In this document: positions 5,943 through 9,736 of the stretch, piece after piece
Numbering within the stretch: position 1 is the first letter of the stretch
Layout of the letters: each line of letters opens with the position of its first letter
The notes under the pieces: generated by a model
The model's database searches: none
The model's input: only the letters and a program-made list of their open reading frames with translations
Told to the model about the DNA's origin: nothing
Assembly (NCBI GenBank): GCA_030592835.1
Contig: JAUVIJ010000058.1
Location: 1 to 9,736, forward strand
DNA from: Candidatus Cloacimonadota bacterium
GTDB lineage: Bacteria > Cloacimonadota > Cloacimonadia > Cloacimonadales > TCS61
Length of the DNA: 9,736 bases
Direction of reading: 5' to 3'
Translations under genes and position numbers: made by a program

Positions 5943-6607
5943 AGAATATTAGTTTCCGGTATCGCGGTCGTCCCGCTTGGATACTGCAGAATTTTTCTTT
6001 CCAGGCTAATCCCGGAGATATAATAGCTGTAAAAGGTGTCAGTGGTAGTGGAAAGTCCACATTATTACATATATTCTGCGGAGTTATACCCAAACTTATT
6101 AACGGTTACTTTCAGGGCGATGTATTTATTGGGAATACTGATTTAGCGGAGCTTAGTCTTCCTGAGACAGCTCCTCATATGAGTCTGGTAATGCAGAACC
6201 CGGATCTGCAACTGTTTTTCCCAATAGTCGAGCAAGAACTTGCTTTTGCCCCGGAAAACTTGAAACTGCATCCATACGAAATTGAGAAACGAGTTGCAGG
6301 GACATTATCTGAATTGAAAATTGGACATCTGAGGTACAAGGAAACAGCAAACCTGTCCTACGGGCAAAAGAAACTCGTTACCTTTGCCAGCTTATTAACC
6401 CTGGACCCGGAAATACTATTATTAGATGAAATCTCAGCAGGTATATCCTCAACCGGTATTGAGATCATAGTTGATATCCTTAAAAAAAGGGCTGATTCAG
6501 GAAAAATCATAATTATAGCAGATCATAACCCATTATTACTGGGGCTTGCAAAGAAAACTATTGATCTGGATGAGATAAACAATGGACCCGATCTTCACAT
6601 TCAGTGA
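5930..6607 (+). CDS. ecfA: ECF transporter ATPase, first copy
   Basis: This is a 225-residue ABC ATPase of the energy-coupling-factor type, the cytoplasmic motor of the transporter. Walker A is GVSGSGKST (36-44), the Q-loop glutamine is Q89 in VMQNPDLQLF, the signature is LSYGQ (142-146), Walker B is ILLLDE (162-167) and the switch His is H199. The QNPDLQLF sequence after the Q-loop is typical of EcfA subunits. All catalytic residues are present. The start overlaps the preceding gene by 13 bases and the end overlaps the second ATPase by 26 bases, so the subunits are probably translationally coupled. At 225 residues it is shorter than typical EcfA proteins (about 270-280), and the usual C-terminal dimerisation region is largely missing. 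Confidence 0.92.
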   Translation: MLTLKNISFRYRGRPAWILQNFSFQANPGDIIAVKGVSGSGKSTLLHIFCGVIPKLINGYFQGDVFIGNTDLAELSLPETAPHMSLVMQNPDLQLFFPIVEQELAFAPENLKLHPYEIEKRVAGTLSELKIGHLRYKETANLSYGQKKLVTFASLLTLDPEILLLDEISAGISSTGIEIIVDILKKRADSGKIIIIADHNPLLLGLAKKTIDLDEINNGPDLHIQ

Positions 6608-7244
6608 TTTCAGTTTTGGTTATCTGAAACACGAACTGCTGTTCCATGATCTGGAACTTAAGGTCAACAGCAATTCTGTCACTCTGATCCAGGGTGATAA
6701 CGGCAGTGGTAAAACCACATTATGCAACCTTATGAGTGGATTACTGACTCGTCACAAAGGACAATTCCTCCTTGAAAATCACAATATGGATAAATTATCC
6801 AAAAAGGATATCAGTGAGAAAGTTGTACTGCTGAAGCAGAATATTCTGGGAAACATAGTAGCTGCAACACCGGAGGAAGATCTTATTATCTGGCAGGAAA
6901 AATTCCGCAGGAAATGTAGTGAAGATGATAACGAGAAGCGTATGAAGGCTTTTCAACTCTATAATATGGAAGAGTTTCTTCTGAAACCGGTATGGGAACT
7001 CAGCCATGGGCAGATCAAGAGAATAACCCTGGCAGCTCTGCTTCTGAACAGTAAAAAATTCTGGATACTGGATGAACCTTTTTCCGGTTTGGACAGTAAG
7101 CTGATCTCAATCTTGGAAAACACTATAAAAGATAGAAAAAATAAAAATTTTGGCACTTTGATAGTCTCACACCGATCTGAATTTCACACGGATTTCATCG
7201 ATGAAATCTATCGGATTGAAAATCAGGGAATCCTGAAAGTATGA
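6582..7244 (+). CDS. ecfA: ECF transporter ATPase, second copy
   Basis: This is a 220-residue ABC ATPase forming the presumed heterodimer with the product at 5930. Walker A is GDNGSGKTT (38-46), the Q-loop residue is Q86, the signature is LSHGQ (140-144), Walker B is WILDE (161-165) with a following PFSGLD D-loop, and the switch His is H197. All motifs are intact, so neither half of the dimer is obviously degenerate. The two ATPases are quite different from each other outside the motifs, as in EcfA1/EcfA2 pairs. Like its partner it is short, without the usual C-terminal extension. It shares 26 bases with the upstream gene, and its stop overlaps the T-component start by ATGA. Confidence 0.92.
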   Translation: MDPIFTFSDFSFGYLKHELLFHDLELKVNSNSVTLIQGDNGSGKTTLCNLMSGLLTRHKGQFLLENHNMDKLSKKDISEKVVLLKQNILGNIVAATPEEDLIIWQEKFRRKCSEDDNEKRMKAFQLYNMEEFLLKPVWELSHGQIKRITLAALLLNSKKFWILDEPFSGLDSKLISILENTIKDRKNKNFGTLIVSHRSEFHTDFIDEIYRIENQGILKV

Positions 7245-7981
7245 ACAGATTGAATTTAAGAACTATTTTGATACTTGTGATCTTGGTTACATCTTTATCG
7301 GTGATTTACCAGAATCTCCGGATACAGTTGATTTTAACGGGCTTTACCCTATTTCTGCTTTTCAGTTTTCGTATTTCGAAACACAAGCTTCACCGTCTGG
7401 GTCACAGGTTATTGAGTTTGTTCAAGCTGGTCTTGACAATTCTAATATTACAAATCTTATTTCGGCGAAGTGGAGAGATCATCTGGGAATATTCTTTCCT
7501 GATGGTAACAACTGAGGGTTTGAATTATGGTCTGATCGCCTCATTACGATTTTTGATTATAATTCTGGTTGCCGGCTTGTTGTTCGACATTCCATATTAT
7601 GATTATCTTCTGGCTTTCAGATCCTGGAAATTCCCCTTTGAAATTTCTTTTCTGGTTGCAACCATTATCCATTTTGTCCCTATTTTCAACACTCAATTCA
7701 AAAGCAGTATGGAAGCTCTTCAGATCAGAGGTATTATCATGCAGAACTTACCATTGCTTAAAAGACCGGTCGTTTATTTAAATCTCTTATTACCCGTTCT
7801 GGCGAGAGCCATCTCAGAGATTAAATTCCGAGCAATCTCACTTGAATTGAGGGGATTTCGTCTGTATAAAGACAAAACTTATCTTCATGAACAAAAACTA
7901 AGCAGACTGGATCTTATTATCCAGTTTATAGCCTTGATATTTTTTTTATTGCTTAATCTGATAAAGATTATTCAATTGTAA
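7241..7981 (+). CDS. ecfT: ECF transporter T component (transmembrane coupling subunit)
   Basis: The protein has 246 residues, with clusters of hydrophobic segments at the N-terminus (~8-42), the middle (~60-74, 97-117, 133-148) and the C-terminus (~224-244). Between them lies the cytoplasmic coupling region with two conserved xRG motifs, IRG (162-164) and LRG (203-205). These are the helices that insert into the two ATPases in CbiQ/EcfT proteins. The block FVPIFNTQFKSSMEALQIRG is typical of the family. Together with the S component at 2794 and both ATPases, this completes a full ECF transporter in one operon, a 'group I' arrangement dedicated to a single cargo. The start overlaps the ATPase stop by ATGA. 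Confidence 0.9.
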   Translation: MNRLNLRTILILVILVTSLSVIYQNLRIQLILTGFTLFLLFSFRISKHKLHRLGHRLLSLFKLVLTILILQILFRRSGEIIWEYSFLMVTTEGLNYGLIASLRFLIIILVAGLLFDIPYYDYLLAFRSWKFPFEISFLVATIIHFVPIFNTQFKSSMEALQIRGIIMQNLPLLKRPVVYLNLLLPVLARAISEIKFRAISLELRGFRLYKDKTYLHEQKLSRLDLIIQFIALIFFLLLNLIKIIQL

Positions 7982-8001
7982 CTTGATCTAAAGGAGCCAA
8001 A

Positions 8002-8769
8002 ATGAAAGTGCTCAGTGTTGCCGGTTATCATCATACAGGCAAAACTACAGCAGTAGTAAATATCATTTCGGAGCTGAAAAAACGGAGATATAAAGTAGTC
8101 TCGATCAAAGATATACATGCCGAGAACTTTACCATGGAAAAGGTCGGATCCAATACCTGGAAACACTGGGAAGCCAGTGATGATGTTGTCTTTGCCAGAA
8201 GTTTAAGGGAAACTTATCAAATCTGGCATCAACGCCTTGAACTGAATGAAATGCTTTCTCATCTCAATGCCGATTATGTTGTAGTCGAGGGTATGCGTTC
8301 GGCAGCTCTCCCCCGCATCATCTGCGCCAAAAATACCAATCAGTTGAAAGAAACAGTCGATGGAACCGTTTTCTGTATATCCGGCATTTATGCAGATTCC
8401 CACTCTGACTATAATAATCTGCCTGTATTTAGTGCTAGGAATAGAATAGATAAGATCGTAGATCTGATCGAAGAAAAAGTGTTCCCTGTCTTGCCGCTGG
8501 TAGAAGAAAAATGCTGTGGTGTCTGTGGAATGGATTGCCGGCAGATGGTGTCCGAAATCCTCTCCAGTAATAAAAACAGGGACGATTGTATTGCTGATAG
8601 TGTTCCGCCTGTTCATTTAACAATAGATGAAAGAACTATCAAACTCGTTCCCTATGTGCAATCGATATTGTCTGATACTGTCTATGCTTTTTTAAAAAAT
8701 CTGAAAGGTTTTAAACCCGGTAAGATAAAATTGGAAATCGTTTCCAATGAGGATAAACATGAAAGCTGA
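8002..8769 (+). CDS. mobB: MobB-type GTPase with cysteine-rich C-terminal domain
   Basis: The protein has 255 residues, longer than E. coli MobB (~175). AAGGAG (7991-7996) precedes the ATG. Residues 1-130 are the MobB fold: the P-loop GYHHTGKT (8-15), SIKDIHAENFTMEKVGSNTWKHWEA in the place of the family's 'KH.HH...D..G.DS..+..AGA', and the Walker B-like strand YVVVEGMRS (92-100). MobB proteins bind GTP and assist MobA in attaching GMP to molybdopterin. Residues ~165-250 form an extra domain with CCGVCGMDC (Cys 171, 172, 175, 179) and Cys196, a likely Fe-S or zinc site, followed by TIKLVPYVQSIL and a basic tail. Similar cysteine extensions occur on MobB of other anaerobes. Its place 20 bases after ecfT ties the transporter to Mo/W cofactor metabolism. 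No MobA is present in the window. Confidence 0.85.
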   Translation: MKVLSVAGYHHTGKTTAVVNIISELKKRRYKVVSIKDIHAENFTMEKVGSNTWKHWEASDDVVFARSLRETYQIWHQRLELNEMLSHLNADYVVVEGMRSAALPRIICAKNTNQLKETVDGTVFCISGIYADSHSDYNNLPVFSARNRIDKIVDLIEEKVFPVLPLVEEKCCGVCGMDCRQMVSEILSSNKNRDDCIADSVPPVHLTIDERTIKLVPYVQSILSDTVYAFLKNLKGFKPGKIKLEIVSNEDKHES

Positions 8770-9367
8770 AGTGATCATTCAAAAGGAAAGTGGTAGAGTC
8801 ATAAAAATCTGCAGATCCCATCATGAATTCCAGAAAGAACTCTATATTTATCAGAAAAAACCAGAATTTGTTCCTCTTCTTCTGGATAATAATGGTACTA
8901 ATACCTTGGTGGTTGAATTTCTAGATGGGGTTCCCATAGGTGACCTGGTTCAACCTGATTTCGGTGCAATAGCAGTTCTGTTCATAGAATTGCATAATCT
9001 TGAAACCAAGAAGGATAAATGTATCTGCCTGATGGATTCTAATCCTAATAATTTTCTCTATTGTAAGAAAAATCATAAATACTATATGCTCGATTTCTCG
9101 GAATGGGAATATGATTATCCAGAGATCGATCTTATCCACTTTCTACTCTTCTGGGCTTCAATTTATCATCGTGATCAATTCAAAAAGATATTCCATACTT
9201 TCGTAGAAACATATCGTAATGAAATGCCTTTAAACTTGATCGAATGGGAGATATTAGTGCCCGAAGTGATCTTCAAATTCGATACAAGACGTAAAAAGTT
9301 TAACCGTTCAGAACGTCTAAACATAAAGGAGATCCAATATAATCGCAATATTCTGACCACGATTTGA
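8759..9367 (+). CDS. small protein-kinase-fold protein (Kdo-kinase/RIO/APH-like)
   Basis: The protein has 202 residues. I prefer the ATG at 8759, which has GAGGA (8749-8753) five bases upstream, over the ATG at 8747; the gene overlaps the end of mobB. The kinase-fold residues run in order. K16 lies in RVIKIC (ATP-binding lysine), with E24 or E27 in the following helix. Then come FVPLLLDN and VVEFLDG (hinge), and LMDSNPNNFL with catalytic D93 and metal-binding N98. YMLDFSEW gives metal-binding D112, followed by D124. The small N-lobe lacks a glycine-rich loop, as in Kdo-kinase and Bud32/RIO-type kinases, and the usual His before the catalytic Asp is replaced. At ~200 residues it is a minimal kinase, more likely acting on a small molecule than on proteins. 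Its place as the last gene of the operon suggests phosphorylation of the imported compound, but that is inference. Confidence 0.65.
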   Translation: MKAEVIIQKESGRVIKICRSHHEFQKELYIYQKKPEFVPLLLDNNGTNTLVVEFLDGVPIGDLVQPDFGAIAVLFIELHNLETKKDKCICLMDSNPNNFLYCKKNHKYYMLDFSEWEYDYPEIDLIHFLLFWASIYHRDQFKKIFHTFVETYRNEMPLNLIEWEILVPEVIFKFDTRRKKFNRSERLNIKEIQYNRNILTTI

Positions 9368-9414
9368 TTCAACAATAAATCTTGAAAAAAATATTGCCGC
9401 ACGTTTCGGCGTGT

Positions 9415-9447
9415 ATCATTCGGGAATCCGCTGTCATTTCATTCCCG
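9415..9447. repeat. dispersed repeat R1, copy 1
   Basis: This is a 33-base unit starting ATCATTCGGGAATCC and ending CATTTCATTCCCG. It differs from the copy at 9704-9736 at one position. CGGGAAT and ATTCCCG at its ends form a 7-bp stem with a 13-base loop. It lies about 50 bases after the last operon gene and may contribute to ending the transcript, though it has no T-run. Confidence 0.75.
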
Positions 9448-9473
9448 CAAACTCCCGTCTAATAAAGGAACTT

Positions 9474-9524
9474 CATAAATACGGGAGTTCCTGGTGGAGC
9501 GAAACGGAGAAAGGGACTTCCGGA
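9474..9524. repeat. dispersed repeat R2, copy 1
   Basis: This is a 51-base unit (CATAAATACGGGAGTTCC … GGGACTTCCGGA) repeated at 9643-9693 with two differences. Inside it GGAGTTCC and GGACTTCC give an imperfect hairpin around a purine-rich loop. CGGGAGTT (9482-9489) also pairs with AACTCCCG (9450-9457) just upstream, so R1 and R2 can form alternative structures. Confidence 0.75.
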
Positions 9525-9642
9525 ATTTAGTTTATCTTAGTTGAGAACATAAACACATATAAATTGGAAAATTCAGATAATTGAAGTCAGAAATTTACAC
9601 AAAATTATGGATATTGCTAAAATTATATAAAATCTGGCTGAG

Positions 9643-9693
9643 CATAAATACGGGAGTTCCTGGTGGAGCGAAGCGGAGAAAGAGACTTCCGGA
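9643..9693. repeat. dispersed repeat R2, copy 2
   Basis: This is the second copy of the 51-base unit, in the same orientation as the first and identical except for A/G and G/A changes in the loop. It is separated from copy 1 by 118 AT-rich bases with no recognisable feature. It is followed after ten bases by R1 copy 2. Confidence 0.75.
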
Positions 9694-9703
9694 TTAAGCC
9701 GCC

Positions 9704-9736
9704 ATCATTCGGGAGTCCGCTGTCATTTCATTCCCG
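9704..9736. repeat. dispersed repeat R1, copy 2 (runs into window end)
   Basis: This copy is identical to 9415-9447 except at one base. The window stops at its last base, so the repeat cluster very likely continues. The order R1-R2-R2-R1, all in the same orientation, suggests that alternating R1/R2 units have been shuffled by recombination. No gene is seen in 9368-9736. Confidence 0.7.

Noticed and set aside
8203..8616. 137-codon open frame on the minus strand inside mobB
   Set aside because: It is antisense to a clearly recognised MobB gene, has no ribosome site and its composition mirrors the sense codons.
9368..9736. CRISPR array, because two units repeat at intervals
   Set aside because: The repeats are of two kinds, the spacing is irregular (26, 118 and 10 bases) and only two copies of each are present, with no cas genes nearby.

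Overview
The window is AT-rich bacterial DNA. It has short intergenic gaps inside one operon and repeat-laden intergenic regions around it. Codon use, the Gram-negative-style lipoprotein signal and the interspersed hairpin repeats would fit an uncultured anaerobe such as a Cloacimonadota-type bacterium. That placement is an impression from style, not a demonstrated assignment.

Layout. (1) 3-509 is the C-terminal part of a GH77 4-alpha-glucanotransferase (malQ), cut by the window edge. (2) 510-1224 is non-coding and decayed: two copies of a compound heptamer repeat, the left end of a dead insertion sequence with a 50-codon transposase stub, and a degenerate CCCAAG-type hairpin. (3) 1225-2238 is a membrane-anchored SRPBCC plus GyrI-like ligand-binding protein, followed by a strong palindromic hairpin. 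(4) 2281-2793 is a structured leader ending in what I read as a molybdenum/tungsten cofactor (Moco/Tuco) riboswitch. (5) 2794-9367 is a tightly packed run of nine genes on the + strand, most overlapping or separated by fewer than 25 bases. (6) 9368-9736 holds alternating copies of two dispersed repeats.

The nine-gene run is the part of most interest. It encodes a complete energy-coupling-factor (ECF) transporter: S component (2794), two ATPases (5930, 6582) and T component (7241). Between the S component and the ATPases lie three exported proteins. One is secreted or periplasmic and appears to carry sulfite-oxidase-like pterin-binding domains. One is a lipoprotein ending in an alkaline-phosphatase-superfamily domain. 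One is a small membrane-anchored single-domain protein. After the transporter come a MobB-type GTPase with a cysteine-rich C-terminus and a small kinase-fold protein.

The riboswitch, MobB and the pterin-domain-like proteins independently point to the molybdenum/tungsten cofactor. The ECF transporter points to uptake of a small organic compound. My working hypothesis is a cofactor-regulated salvage system for molybdopterin or a related compound. In it, outside proteins capture the cofactor and strip off phosphate or nucleotide, the ECF complex imports it, and the kinase and MobB re-phosphorylate it or prepare it for nucleotide attachment. I know of no described transporter of this kind, but the cargo is inferred, not shown.
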